Part shown: one piece after another, positions 17,541-26,951 of the stretch
Layout: every line of letters starts with the position of its first letter
Position numbering within the stretch: position 1 is the stretch's first letter
NCBI GenBank assembly: GCA_029936425.1
Contig: JAPYSU010000001.1
Span: 319,556-383,555, forward strand
From: Litorimonas sp.
GTDB taxonomy: Bacteria; Pseudomonadota; Alphaproteobacteria; Caulobacterales; Maricaulaceae
Reading direction: 5' to 3'
DNA length: 64,000 nucleotides
Position numbers and translations under genes: made by a program
The notes under the pieces: generated by a model
Database searches by the model: none
Seen by the model: the letters and a program-made list of their open reading frames with translations, nothing else
What the model was told of the DNA's origin: nothing

Positions 17541-17613
17541 GATTGCCCCCCGACATGGACAAGTCTAAGCGCACATCTTGTTTAAAACAAGTTAAAATTT
17601 TGGAGGGAAGTCC

Positions 17614-19431
17614 TTACTCCACCGTCACGGATTTCGCCAAATTACGCGGCTGATCCACATCCGTGCCGAGATGAACAGCCGTATGGTAGGCGAGGAGCTG
17701 TACGGCAAGTGTCAGGATAATCGGCGCGACGAAGCTGTCCGAATCCGGCATCTTGATGACATGAGAGGCGAGACCGCCCGCGGATTTCGCGCCGGTCTCG
17801 TCCGTGATGAGAATTATCTTGGCTCCGCGCGAGGCGACCTCCTGCAGATTGGAAATCGTTTTTTCAAATAGATTGTCATAAGGCGCGAGGACGATAACGG
17901 GGGTGCCATCTTCGATCAGCGCGATGGGGCCGTGTTTCAGCTCTCCGGCGGCGTAGCCTTCGGCATGGATATAACTAATTTCCTTTAGCTTGAGCGCCCC
18001 TTCATAGGCGATGGGGACCTGACTACCTCGGCCCAGATAGAAGGCCTGTTTCGAAGAGGAAAGCTCAAACGCCAAACGTTCAATTTGCTCATCCCGCAAA
18101 AGGCTTTCTTTGATCAGGCGCGGCGTTTCAATCAGCGCGCGGGCAAGGCGGATTTCCGCGTCGCGAGAGAGCACCTTTCGCGTGACCGCGGCTGAAAGCG
18201 CCAGAGCCGCCAGAGCTGTGAGCTGTGAGGTAAAGGCTTTGGTCGAAGCAACCCCGATTTCCGGCCCCGCATTAATGGGGAGCGCAATATCGGCTTCGCG
18301 CGCCATGGTCGACGTCATGACGTTCACAAGAGCCGCCGTTTTCGTGCCGTGCTCTTTGGCGTAGCGGAGCGCGGCCAGCGTATCGGCGGTTTCGCCGGAT
18401 TGGGATACGGCGATAAAGAGAGAGTTTTTGGAAATGACGGGTTTCCGATAGCGGAATTCCGACGCGATATCGACATCGACCGCGACGCCGCCCAATTGCT
18501 CGAACCAGTATTTTGCTACCATGGCCGCATAACAGGCTGTGCCGCAGGCAATAATGACAATGCGGTCAAATTCGCTGAAATCCAGCTCGGGCGGGATATT
18601 GGCGGTCAGGCGAAACTCGTCGATATAATTGGCGAGGGTGCGCCCGACGGTTTCGGGCTGCTCGTAAATTTCCTTGAGCATGAAGTGGCGGTAATTGCCT
18701 TTTTCCGCCATGGCCGGGCCGCCGGAAATAATCGTCGCCTCACGGGTCACGGGTTTGTCTTGCCGATCGAAAATCTCATAGCTATCCGGGGTCAGCACGG
18801 CCCAATCGCCTTCTTCCAGATAAATTAGATTATTGGTCAGCTGGGTCAGCGCCATAGCGTCAGAGCCGATATACATTTCGCCGTCGCCAATTCCGATGGC
18901 CAGCGGAGAGCCGGCCCGCGCGCAAAATATCTGATCTTCGACGCCGTCAATAATCACGCCAAAGGCATAAGCCCCGGTCAGCTTTTTAAGAGATTTTCGA
19001 AAAGCGTCTTTCGGATTGTCGCCTTGCTCCAGGGCCGCATCCACCAAATGCGCGACAACTTCGGTATCTGTCTCCGTCCGAAACTTGCGACTTTTTGACA
19101 GCTCTTCGCGGAGTTCCAAAAAGTTTTCGATAATGCCGTTATGGACGACGCCGACACGGCCTGAAAAATGCGGGTGGGCATTGGTTTCGTTCGGAACGCC
19201 ATGCGTGGCCCAGCGCGTATGCGCTATCCCGGATTGGCCGTCTATATTGGCCGCATTTAATTTGGCTTCGAGATTTTTGATTTTGCCTTCAGCGCGTTCG
19301 CGTTGCAGCGAGCCGTTCGTCAGTACAGCAATGCCGGAGCTGTCATAGCCGCGATATTCAAGCCGTTTCAGCCCATCGACCAGTCTGTCCGTCACCGATT
19401 TCCGGCCTGTAATTCCTATAATACCACACAT
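17614..19431 (-). CDS. glmS: Glutamine--fructose-6-phosphate aminotransferase (isomerizing)
   Basis: The 605-residue enzyme begins MCGIIGITG, where Cys2 becomes the N-terminal glutaminase nucleophile. Glutaminase motifs HTRWATHG and HNGIIENF follow, then two SIS isomerase domains with SQSGETADTL and SEG-type HAEGYAAGELKHGP. It ends with the family's LAKSVTVE tail. It makes glucosamine-6-phosphate for peptidoglycan and lipopolysaccharide. No glmU is adjacent, unlike in many genomes. Length is standard. Confidence 0.97.
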   Translation of the reverse strand: MCGIIGITGRKSVTDRLVDGLKRLEYRGYDSSGIAVLTNGSLQRERAEGKIKNLEAKLNAANIDGQSGIAHTRWATHGVPNETNAHPHFSGRVGVVHNGIIENFLELREELSKSRKFRTETDTEVVAHLVDAALEQGDNPKDAFRKSLKKLTGAYAFGVIIDGVEDQIFCARAGSPLAIGIGDGEMYIGSDAMALTQLTNNLIYLEEGDWAVLTPDSYEIFDRQDKPVTREATIISGGPAMAEKGNYRHFMLKEIYEQPETVGRTLANYIDEFRLTANIPPELDFSEFDRIVIIACGTACYAAMVAKYWFEQLGGVAVDVDIASEFRYRKPVISKNSLFIAVSQSGETADTLAALRYAKEHGTKTAALVNVMTSTMAREADIALPINAGPEIGVASTKAFTSQLTALAALALSAAVTRKVLSRDAEIRLARALIETPRLIKESLLRDEQIERLAFELSSSKQAFYLGRGSQVPIAYEGALKLKEISYIHAEGYAAGELKHGPIALIEDGTPVIVLAPYDNLFEKTISNLQEVASRGAKIILITDETGAKSAGGLASHVIKMPDSDSFVAPIILTLAVQLLAYHTAVHLGTDVDQPRNLAKSVTVE

Positions 19432-19540
19432 AGTCGCGCTCTAATCATTGCCGAGTGTCAAATCCAGATATTTCTATCACGAAACAGTATGGTATTTCTT
19501 AAACCAAATCAGGGTCATTTTCTGATTATTTCAGGGCATA

Positions 19541-19569
19541 AAAAAAGCTGCCCCAGAAAGGGAGCAGCT
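19541..19569 (-). terminator. Rho-independent terminator of the DUF892 gene
   Basis: On the minus strand AGCTGC-T-CCC pairs with GGG-GCAGCT around a 5-base loop, followed by six T residues. It lies 20 bp after the DUF892 stop, in the correct orientation. Confidence 0.85.
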
Positions 19570-19588
19570 CTTGAGGGTTATATTTAAA

Positions 19589-20089
19589 TTATGCTGCGAG
19601 TGCAGCTTTATTGATTTCACTTTCCGCGAGGCCAGAAAGATAGACGTCACCTTCTTTTGTGGCGTCAAGGCAGGTCTTGATTTTCTTAGCATCTTCATCA
19701 AGGCCTAGGCGGCGGGCAAAGGTGTGCAAGCAGCCATATCCGGCAATCGCGTAATGTTCCATCCGCTGATATTGCGTGACAATCATGGCGTCTTTTACAT
19801 CAGAATCGCCGAAGCTTTCTTCTGTGACGTGATGTTTGGCTTCTTTAATCAATCCTTCCATTCCTTTGCAGAATTCGCCGGAGGGTTTGTGGCCATGTTT
19901 ATCAAGAATTGATTCCATGGCTTTCATGCCGTCATCAACGCCCTCTACGCCGCGCTCCAAGGCTTTTACCAAATCCGTATCCGTGGCCTCTTTCGCCAGC
20001 ATCTTGGTGGTTGATTTGGATTGTTTGTTCGCGCTGTAAATATCTTTCAGTTCAGCGATATATAGGTCTTTCAAATTATTGAGAGGCAT
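19589..20089 (-). CDS. DUF892/YciF-like ferritin-fold stress protein
   Basis: The 166-residue protein begins with LKDLYIAELKDIYSANKQ, the diagnostic start of the YciE/YciF (DUF892) family, and has the later helix motif QRMEHYAIAGYG. Glutamates and histidines in the helical bundle could bind a di-iron centre. In enterobacteria such proteins are induced by osmotic and general stress, but their activity is unknown. The ATG at 20089 has AGGAG 12 bases upstream; an in-frame ATG at 20122 lacks support. A strong terminator follows the gene, so it is probably monocistronic. Confidence 0.88.
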   Translation of the reverse strand: MPLNNLKDLYIAELKDIYSANKQSKSTTKMLAKEATDTDLVKALERGVEGVDDGMKAMESILDKHGHKPSGEFCKGMEGLIKEAKHHVTEESFGDSDVKDAMIVTQYQRMEHYAIAGYGCLHTFARRLGLDEDAKKIKTCLDATKEGDVYLSGLAESEINKAALAA

Positions 20090-20205
20090 AGAGATAAATC
20101 TCCTGTGTCGAAATGGGTTCAAGGTTGAGTGCCTTGTATCTAACTTACGGGTCGCTCGGGTGAGAGTTCCAAATAAGATGAATTAACACATTGTTTTTAC
20201 AGTGT

Positions 20206-21429
20206 TTATGCTTTCTCGCTCAAAATAATCTGGCTCACATTTATTGTGCCAAGTTTAAATCCGGCTTCGCAATAGGAGAGATAATAATCCCACATTTTTT
20301 CGAACCGTTCGTCAAAACCCTGCTCGCGTACGGTCTTGATATTTTCGAAGAATTGCTCCCGCCAGATGGCCAAAGTCCGGGCATAACTTTCTCCGAACCG
20401 GCTCTGCTCCAGAATATTGAAACCGACAGTCTGGGCCAGTTTTTCGAAAACGGGTTCGCTCGGTAACATTCCGCCGGGAAACACATATTTCTGGATGAAG
20501 TCCACATGGGTGCGGTAGTGCTCAAATGTGCCGTGGTCGATCGTAATGGTTTGGATGCCGACCCGCCCGCCGGGTTTGAGACATCGCCGAAGGCTCTCAA
20601 AATAAGTTGGCCAATAGGCTTCTCCAACAGCTTCGAACATTTCGATGGAGACAATATGATCAAATTGATCCTCGCAGTCGCGGTAATCCTGCAGGCGTAG
20701 ATCAGACTGTTCGCTCAGCCCGGCCTCTGACAGACGTTTCTGAGCGTAAACCAGTTGCTCCCGCGATAAGGTCAGACCTGTCACGTGGGCCCCGAATTCG
20801 GAAATAGCGATTTCCGCGAATCCGCCCCATCCGCAGCCAATTTCCAAAACCCTGTCGCCTTTTTGGAGACCGACTTTACGGCAAAGTCGGCGGTATTTTT
20901 CAAGTTGAGCCTCTTCCAGGGATTGGTCCTGCCGCGTGAAGACAGCCGAGGAATAAGTCAGGCTGGGATCGAGCCATAATTTATAGAATGAGTTTCCAAG
21001 GTCGTAATGATAGGCAATATTCCTGCGGCTTCCGGCGCGGCTGTTCTTACGAAGGGCATGCGTCAGGCGGTCCACCCAGTCCATTTTGAAAAAGCGGGGG
21101 ATAAGCGCTTCGAGACGAAGCATGTTCCGGCCGAGTATTTGCAGTAAGTAGGGGAGATTATCAGTTTCCCATTCTCCGGCCATATAGCCTTCACTCAGGC
21201 CCAAGGCGCCATTGGTCAAAAGGCGTGAAATCGCTTTATTGGAGAGAATTTTGAGCCGCGCGGGTTCGGCGTCACTTGGCCCGAAGCTCCGTATCGCCCC
21301 ATTCGGAAAATGAACGTAAAGATGGCCAAAATCCATTTTGGCAAAGGCAAGGGCCAATAGGCGGCCGCGCAAGTTAAGCCTGTGATCATTCGGTTTTGGG
21401 GGATCGTAAAGGGTCAAACTATTTGTCAT
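20206..21429 (-). CDS. Cyclopropane-fatty-acyl-phospholipid synthase family methyltransferase
   Basis: The 407-residue protein has an N-terminal CFA lipid-binding part (GLSEGYMAGEWE) and a class I SAM domain with VLEIGCGWGGFAE, SIEMFEAVGE and YVFPGGMLPS. It transfers a methyl or methylene group from SAM to unsaturated acyl chains of membrane phospholipids. It is the last gene of a three-gene operon with a DUF1365 protein and an FAD enzyme; the upstream overlap is 11 bp. In Rhodobacter, comparable groups are controlled by RpoE/ChrR during singlet-oxygen stress and are linked to furan fatty acids, so this could be a UfaM-like methyltransferase instead of classical Cfa. Confidence 0.88.
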   Translation of the reverse strand: MTNSLTLYDPPKPNDHRLNLRGRLLALAFAKMDFGHLYVHFPNGAIRSFGPSDAEPARLKILSNKAISRLLTNGALGLSEGYMAGEWETDNLPYLLQILGRNMLRLEALIPRFFKMDWVDRLTHALRKNSRAGSRRNIAYHYDLGNSFYKLWLDPSLTYSSAVFTRQDQSLEEAQLEKYRRLCRKVGLQKGDRVLEIGCGWGGFAEIAISEFGAHVTGLTLSREQLVYAQKRLSEAGLSEQSDLRLQDYRDCEDQFDHIVSIEMFEAVGEAYWPTYFESLRRCLKPGGRVGIQTITIDHGTFEHYRTHVDFIQKYVFPGGMLPSEPVFEKLAQTVGFNILEQSRFGESYARTLAIWREQFFENIKTVREQGFDERFEKMWDYYLSYCEAGFKLGTINVSQIILSEKA

Positions 21430-22210
21430 ATTTTTTATATTTATATCTGTGGGGTTTAGAGCTGACAGCCTGTTTCGGCGGCGCGGGTTTGGAAGTCAGA
21501 GGAACTTTTTTAAACCAGAGCTTCAATGCCTGAAAATGAATGGCGGCTGTTACTCTCAAGGTCAGAAGCGGGTAGAGGAAGAAAACCTTCAGAAGCGTTT
21601 TGTTGGTCAAGGGCGACCGCTTTGCGGACAGGGCGGCGGAGAAAACGGTTTCATCTTTGACAGAATATTGAATGCCAAGTTTCAGCTTTTGCCCGGGAAC
21701 AATCTGGGTGAATCGATATCCCCCCTCGACATGAAAAAACGGGGACACATAAAGAGATTTTTCGATTGAATGATTAGTGAGGTCATCCGAAATTTCGAAG
21801 GCATAGCTATGGCGTTCTCCAAATGTGTTGTGAACTTCATAGATAACCCCGGTGACTTTGGCCTCGGCGTCCAGAGCATAGAAAATAGAAATAGGATTAA
21901 ACGCATATCCCAATAGGCGCGGCATTGTGAGTAATATGATTTTGTGAGGCGTCTCAACACCGACATCGGAAAAAACGGAGCGAATATAATCTTTCAATCC
22001 TTCAGGCGTTTGGGCCCCGTAATCTTTTTGTCTGAGACTAAAGAGGTTGAAACCGTCTAGTGACAGTAAAGACGGCAGGTCAACGCCTGTTTCAAAACTG
22101 TCCAAATCTATGGCGGCATAGAAAACCGGATAGTCAAAGCGATGTTTGACCGGCATTTTTCGCGTATGACTGACCGTCCCGCGGTAAAGGGCATTTTGAA
22201 CGAAACTCAT
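21419..22210 (-). CDS. DUF1365 family protein
   Basis: The 263-residue protein begins NALYRGTVSHTRKMPVKHRF, the start typical of DUF1365 proteins, and contains the family segments MPRLLGYAFNPISIFY and YEVHNTFGERHSY. No activity has been firmly assigned to the family; it occurs consistently between an FAD oxidoreductase and a CFA-type methyltransferase, as here. It overlaps the upstream FAD gene by 4 bp (ATGA) and the downstream methyltransferase gene by 11 bp, so translation of all three is coupled. A role in acyl-chain modification is inferred from context. Confidence 0.9.
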   Translation of the reverse strand: MSFVQNALYRGTVSHTRKMPVKHRFDYPVFYAAIDLDSFETGVDLPSLLSLDGFNLFSLRQKDYGAQTPEGLKDYIRSVFSDVGVETPHKIILLTMPRLLGYAFNPISIFYALDAEAKVTGVIYEVHNTFGERHSYAFEISDDLTNHSIEKSLYVSPFFHVEGGYRFTQIVPGQKLKLGIQYSVKDETVFSAALSAKRSPLTNKTLLKVFFLYPLLTLRVTAAIHFQALKLWFKKVPLTSKPAPPKQAVSSKPHRYKYKKYDK

Positions 22211-23559
22211 GCCACCATTTTGTCGGTTTTAGGGACGAATTTATCAAGCCGCAATCGGGCTGTCTGCCCGGGCTTCTCCCAGGGCCGCTTTATCCCGCCT
22301 ATCTGCTCGGCGGCAAAAAGCCCCGCCTGAATGCCGTCTTCGTGAAAGCCATCCCCTAGATAGGCCCCGGCAAACCAATATCCGTTTTGACCTTGCACGG
22401 TCCAAATATCTGATTTGGCCTCTTCTGCCGCCATGTCAAAGACCGGGTGATCGTAACTGAATTTCGCCCAGATTTTTGACGGGTTGATATGCCGGTCCGG
22501 ATTTAGGGTTACGATGACGGGCGTGTCCGTCGGGACATGTTGGAGCCTATTCATCCAGTAGGACACAGCGGGCGGTCCTTGCGCGTCGTCCCTGGAAAGA
22601 TAATTCCAGCTCGCCCAGGCTTTTTTACGTTTTGGCATCAAGTTTTCATCGTGATGCAAAACCACATCATTGGGACGGTAACGCATCGCGGATAAAATGC
22701 GCCCTTGCTCACTATCGGGGGTTTGCAGAAGGGTCAGAGCCTGATCGGAATGACAGGCGAACAGGATGTGATCAAATGTCTGCTTATCCGACTTCGTAAT
22801 GATTGTCCTACCCTCGACTAATTGAACAGGCTCGCTTAATCTGATCTTATCGGTAAACCCGGCGCAAAGTTTTTTCACATATTCACGACTTCCGCCTTTG
22901 ACTGTTCGCCAGACCGGGGCGTCATTCAGACGATCTAGACCATGATTATGGAAAAACCGCATAAAGCTTTGCGCCGGGAAATCCAGAATTTCCTGTGAGT
23001 CAGAAGACCAGATCGCCGCCCCCATGGGCGCGAGATGATCTTCAATGAAAGCGTCCGAATAATGTTCGTTTTGTAGAAGCGACCTAAGAGGGAGAGACGC
23101 AAATTCAGGCTCTAAACGATAGCGATCCGCGTTTTTATAAAACCGCATGAGCTCGCGAAGCATGGACCAGTATCGAGGGCGAAGAAGATTGCTCTTTTGG
23201 GCAAATAACCCGCCTTTCGTCCCGCCCGCATATTCCAAAGCGCCGTCATTCAGGGAGGCTCCGAAAGACATATCCGTTTCCCAGGTCGGAACACCCAGCG
23301 TTTCGAAAAGCGCGCTGAGATTAGGGTAGTTCCGATTATTATAAACGATAAAGCCCGTATCGACGGGGAGCGTCTTCCCGCCTGTCTCTATATCAACGGT
23401 ATGACTATGCCCGCCAATATAATCATTGGCTTCGTAAACGGTGATATCGTGATGGGGATGAAGCAGCCAGGCGGCGGACAGACCGGAGATACCGCTGCCG
23501 ATAATAGCAATGCGCTGGCGGGATATTGGGGCCGCGCGGGAATGGAGTAGAGGTTTCAT
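22207..23559 (-). CDS. FAD/NAD-binding oxidoreductase of the CFA/DUF1365 operon
   Basis: The 450-residue flavoprotein has the Rossmann motif IIGSGISGLSAAWLLHP followed by EANDYIGGHSHTV, and a C-terminal FAD segment WFAGAYLGDGFHEDG. It belongs to the 'predicted NAD/FAD-binding protein' group that accompanies DUF1365 and cyclopropane synthase genes in many alphaproteobacteria. It probably oxidises or desaturates acyl chains (the UfaD role proposed for furan fatty acid synthesis), acting before or after methylation. It is the first gene of the operon; I saw no clear RpoE-type promoter in the 216 bp upstream. Confidence 0.87.
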   Translation of the reverse strand: MKPLLHSRAAPISRQRIAIIGSGISGLSAAWLLHPHHDITVYEANDYIGGHSHTVDIETGGKTLPVDTGFIVYNNRNYPNLSALFETLGVPTWETDMSFGASLNDGALEYAGGTKGGLFAQKSNLLRPRYWSMLRELMRFYKNADRYRLEPEFASLPLRSLLQNEHYSDAFIEDHLAPMGAAIWSSDSQEILDFPAQSFMRFFHNHGLDRLNDAPVWRTVKGGSREYVKKLCAGFTDKIRLSEPVQLVEGRTIITKSDKQTFDHILFACHSDQALTLLQTPDSEQGRILSAMRYRPNDVVLHHDENLMPKRKKAWASWNYLSRDDAQGPPAVSYWMNRLQHVPTDTPVIVTLNPDRHINPSKIWAKFSYDHPVFDMAAEEAKSDIWTVQGQNGYWFAGAYLGDGFHEDGIQAGLFAAEQIGGIKRPWEKPGQTARLRLDKFVPKTDKMVA

Positions 23560-23775
23560 CTCCCTAGTTACGTGAGCCTGAAGAGAAACGTTTCAGAAAA
23601 CTGCATTAACTTGCGATTATAATTGTTAAGTCCCTGATTTACCAATTTTCTTAGCGTCAATTGTTTCGAATATAGTCAGACGAGATTTTAAGGAGATACC
23701 AGCCGTTATAAAGTCATTGTAACGTGCTAAAATTTGCGCGACGTTTATAGAAGATGGAGATTTTAAAGGCCGATT

Positions 23776-24357
23776 ATGATGTATAGAAAATATTTTGAAA
23801 CCAGGATTTCAATCCGGTCACTTTTGAGCCTGTCCGGATTGGGCTGCGCTCTACTTCTTTCCGCCTGCGCGTCGTCGAGTTCTGAGACGCGCCGCCTGAC
23901 GCCTCAGGATAATTTGCGGAGCGGCGGCTCTATTACGGCTGTGCGTCCTATCGGGCTTTTATTCGCGTCCATGGACACGGATGGGCAAGCAGGTCTTTCC
24001 AGGACGGAATTGGAAGCCGGAGCTGAAAGAGAATGGGGCGTTCTTAATTCCGGCGCGAAAGTCAGCGCCATTGACTACGGAAATTGGGCTCTGTCGGTCA
24101 TGGGGTCCCGAGAGGTTATGCCAAACTTTCTGAGTTTTGATTCAGATTTCAACGGCGGATTGACGAAAAGAGAATTTGAAAACGGGCTCATGAGAGAATT
24201 TGACCGCGCCGATGAAAACGAGGATGGATTAGTCTCCCGTCAGGAAACAACCTACTCCATCACCATGCCCCGCCGGGGCAGTGATCGGGACGAAGACGGG
24301 TCTGACAGAGAAAATGCCGACGGCGTCGAGAGGATTCCCCGTCGATTAAGATATTAA
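23776..24357 (+). CDS. EF-hand lipoprotein
   Basis: This 193-residue protein has a hydrophobic signal ending in LLSAC, a lipobox with the cysteine at about residue 31. Three EF-hand-like loops follow: DTDGQAGLSRTEL near 72, DSDFNGGLTKREF near 121 and DENEDGLVSRQE near 145. It is probably a calcium-binding envelope lipoprotein. The C-terminal 30 residues are charged and probably disordered. It is divergent from the FAD/CFA operon and has no clear operon partner. Confidence 0.78.
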   Translation: MMYRKYFETRISIRSLLSLSGLGCALLLSACASSSSETRRLTPQDNLRSGGSITAVRPIGLLFASMDTDGQAGLSRTELEAGAEREWGVLNSGAKVSAIDYGNWALSVMGSREVMPNFLSFDSDFNGGLTKREFENGLMREFDRADENEDGLVSRQETTYSITMPRRGSDRDEDGSDRENADGVERIPRRLRY

Positions 24358-24377
24358 ACGTTTCAGGCAATGCCGTT

Positions 24378-24650
24378 TTAAATTCGAGAGTTTTTCAGGG
24401 CTTTATGTTTGCTGGCGCGTCCGCTCACACGTTTTCGCCACATCCGAAAACTGCTGGGCTTCATGGAGTTTCGCATTATCTCTATCACTTCGTCCTCTGA
24501 CAGGCCGGTTTGCAATTCGATATTGTCAAATGAGGTGTCGTCATCCCAGGCCATGGCGATAATTTCCGACTCTGTCAGCTTGCCTTTATCCGGACGGGGC
24601 TCGGCGGGAATGAAATCATCAGGGAAACTACGGTCTGTCATAAAAGTCAT
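24378..24650 (-). CDS. DUF2805/TIGR03643 family protein
   Basis: The 90-residue protein has the family pattern: SEIIAMAWDDDTSFDNIELQ, then GLSEDEVIEIMR, then PSSFRMWRKRVSGRASKH. The acidic helical part and the basic tail suggest nucleic-acid or protein binding, but the function is unknown. Its ATG overlaps the acyltransferase stop by 1 bp (TAATG), so it is translated from the same mRNA. An alternative ATG three codons in is possible. Confidence 0.85.
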   Translation of the reverse strand: MTFMTDRSFPDDFIPAEPRPDKGKLTESEIIAMAWDDDTSFDNIELQTGLSEDEVIEIMRNSMKPSSFRMWRKRVSGRASKHKALKNSRI

Positions 24651-25918
24651 TACGCCCCGAGGCGCCGCCTCGTTTCATTTGAACTCACCTTGACCGTCTT
24701 TTCTGTGGCTGCGTCCGTCTTACCTGTGGCCGCGCGTTTCTTTCTGAATTTCAACCCGAAGAGCGGCCGAACAAGGTTGAAGCGTCGGATACAAAGCTCA
24801 TGACTAAGCAGGCAACCTCCAAAGGTGGCGAGGCAGACGCCCGCAAATTCCACGCCGACCGACAGGCCCTGCCGGGTGAGCCAATAGCCCGCCATAATGG
24901 TGAGAGTCTGGTGCAGAATATACCAGGGAAATATGGCTTCGGTCATATAGCGAAGCGCGCGGCTGGGCCGGTTGAGATAATGTTGCGCCAATCCCAAAAG
25001 CGACGCAATCACAATCCAGATAAAGAAAACCCGGGCAAATCTGGCCGGCCACAAAAAGGTTTCGGCTTCGACAACCGCGTCCCAATTATTCCAGATGAGC
25101 GTCAATGCGGTCCCTAAGACAATCGCTAAACCCCATAAAACCTTTCGCCAGCGCGAAATCGCCGCCCAGAAGGCCGTGTCCTTTGCCAGAATAAATCCGG
25201 TTATCAGGAAGGTGAAGCTATGAGCGTGATTGGCCCAGTCACTCACCACATCATGCGTCGTGGGAAAGTTTTGGTCCAGGAACATTCGGTAAATCAAATG
25301 CGGCAGGACGGGCAGACCTATCAGCCAGACAAGTCCGAAACGGCTGCAAAATATCTTTTGCGTCACACTGGCGCCTGCGCCTTGCATGAACTTCGCTAGG
25401 GGTTTGGCGAAGGGCGCTAATATCACCGTATAGATCATCAGGTAAACCACATACCAGAGGTGGTTCCAGGTCGGAATTGTGACCGAATATTTTTCCGATG
25501 TGCCGATGAAATACTCCGGATAGAACGCCCAGAAACCCTTCGTAATTTCTCCGCTCTCCAGAAGCTGCAGCCAGCTTTGGGGCGCCACGATAATGTGAAT
25601 TCCGAACATAATTGGAATGAGTAGTCTGACGGTTCGCTTAACCGCGAAACGGGCATGGCCCCCGCGATTGGAGGCCGCCTTGTCAAAGGCAAACCGCAAA
25701 GCCACGCCGGAAATCAGAAAGAGGAGGAACAACCTCCAGGGATTTAAAAGGCGCATGAAGGCTTCCGCCGTCGGTCCGGCATGAACACTTTTAACGTGCC
25801 AGCCCCAGCTCACATAGAACATGCCGATATGATAAAATATCAAAAGCCCGAAAGCGATAATACGGAGCCAGTCCAGATCATGACGGCGCGCCGAAGGTAA
25901 GTCTTTTTGTAACATCAT
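24650..25918 (-). CDS. Acyltransferase 3 family membrane protein (OpgC/MdoC-like)
   Basis: The 422-residue protein has about ten hydrophobic segments and the acyltransferase-3 opening RRHDLDWLRIIAFGLLIFYH, with the RxxxDxLRxxA-like pattern and a histidine in the first helix. Internal LFLLFLISGVALRFAF and WYILHQTLTI also fit. The family transfers acetyl, succinyl or other acyl groups to periplasmic or surface glycans and lipids. The last 35 residues are polar and unlike the rest. It is co-transcribed with the DUF2805 gene and divergent from a membrane LytTR regulator, which may control it. Confidence 0.88.
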   Translation of the reverse strand: MMLQKDLPSARRHDLDWLRIIAFGLLIFYHIGMFYVSWGWHVKSVHAGPTAEAFMRLLNPWRLFLLFLISGVALRFAFDKAASNRGGHARFAVKRTVRLLIPIMFGIHIIVAPQSWLQLLESGEITKGFWAFYPEYFIGTSEKYSVTIPTWNHLWYVVYLMIYTVILAPFAKPLAKFMQGAGASVTQKIFCSRFGLVWLIGLPVLPHLIYRMFLDQNFPTTHDVVSDWANHAHSFTFLITGFILAKDTAFWAAISRWRKVLWGLAIVLGTALTLIWNNWDAVVEAETFLWPARFARVFFIWIVIASLLGLAQHYLNRPSRALRYMTEAIFPWYILHQTLTIMAGYWLTRQGLSVGVEFAGVCLATFGGCLLSHELCIRRFNLVRPLFGLKFRKKRAATGKTDAATEKTVKVSSNETRRRLGA

Positions 25919-26093
25919 CTCTTCCCAAATTTGTCATTTCTTTCCAGCAAAAGCGCTTAAAGCGCGCCTTAAATTTGGGGCGACATCAGGCATTGAGGGA
26001 TGAAAGTCTCTTGCTTGGGACGAACGGAGGATAGACGGGACGAAAATTTGAATAATTTTTTGTCAATCCAATGAAATCTTGCGATAGACGCTT

Positions 26094-26951
26094 ATGCTGA
26101 CGACCCTTGAAAACCCTGAACGCGCTGCGGATAAACGCGCGGATCGAACGGCCTTCCTTTATATTGTCATTTTCACTTTCCTGTCTTGGGTCATCCTGTC
26201 AAATTCAGACTATCTGGAAAATTTAAGGGACGGGCTTCGCCGACCCTGGTTTGAGCCTTGGCTTATTCAGGGCACGTCTCACATTGCCATATTAATTGTT
26301 ATCGCTTGCATTCCGGGTCTGCTGTCGAGATTTCCCCTCAGCCTTGAAAACTGGAAAAGACGAATTCCGATTTATATGGCAGGCTTCGCCTTGTTCGGGG
26401 CGACTCATATCATTTTAATGATGCTGCTTAGAACGCTGAGTTTTCCCATCCTCCTCGGACGGGATCATGAGCAAAGCCTCTGCCGGCTCGGCCTCTGGAT
26501 TTATGAACTGCCCAAGGACGGATATACCTACCTTCTCGTCCTATCTGTCTTTCTCACGGCCCGCCATATTGAACAGCTCAGGCTGGAAGCCGCCAATGCG
26601 AAACAGGAGGCGCGGGAGACCGGACGCCTGAGACTAAAATCAGGCGGGCGGATATTATTCCTGAAAGCGGACGAAATTCTTCGCGCCGAGGCGGCTTCTA
26701 ATTATGTCGATATAAAAACGCCGAGCGGCCAGCATTTTATCCGCATGACCCTGACATCCTTGGAAAAGCTTATTGGCGCGGCGGGCGACACCCATATCAG
26801 GGTTCATCGCTCTCATTTGATAAAGCGGAAGATCATCCGCGAAATTGCGCCGCAAAACGATGGAAGGTTATCTGTAACGCTTGAAAACGAAGAGGTTTTG
26901 CCTGTCGGCCGGAAATATAAATCACATTTGGAATCACAAGGGTTGGCTTAA
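26094..26951 (+). CDS. Membrane-anchored LytTR DNA-binding regulator
   Basis: The 285-residue protein has four hydrophobic segments (about residues 20-40, 58-78, 90-112 and 132-155), a short linker, and a C-terminal LytTR domain (about 180-280). LytTR features include ILFLKADEILRAEAASNYV, VHRSHLIK and LPVGRKY near the end. There is no receiver domain, so the signal probably comes through the membrane part. It is divergent from the acyltransferase-3 operon and 175 bp away; such pairs recur in alphaproteobacteria, suggesting it regulates that operon and itself (inference). Confidence 0.85.
   Translation: MLTTLENPERAADKRADRTAFLYIVIFTFLSWVILSNSDYLENLRDGLRRPWFEPWLIQGTSHIAILIVIACIPGLLSRFPLSLENWKRRIPIYMAGFALFGATHIILMMLLRTLSFPILLGRDHEQSLCRLGLWIYELPKDGYTYLLVLSVFLTARHIEQLRLEAANAKQEARETGRLRLKSGGRILFLKADEILRAEAASNYVDIKTPSGQHFIRMTLTSLEKLIGAAGDTHIRVHRSHLIKRKIIREIAPQNDGRLSVTLENEEVLPVGRKYKSHLESQGLA

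Noticed and set aside
17577..17591. Palindrome CTTGTTTAAAACAAG downstream of glmS as a terminator
   Set aside because: It lacks a T tract in the glmS direction; it may be chance.
23560..23775. RpoE/ChrR-type promoter (TGATCC-N18-TAAGA) for the CFA operon
   Set aside because: No acceptable -35/-10 pair was found by reading this gap on the minus strand.
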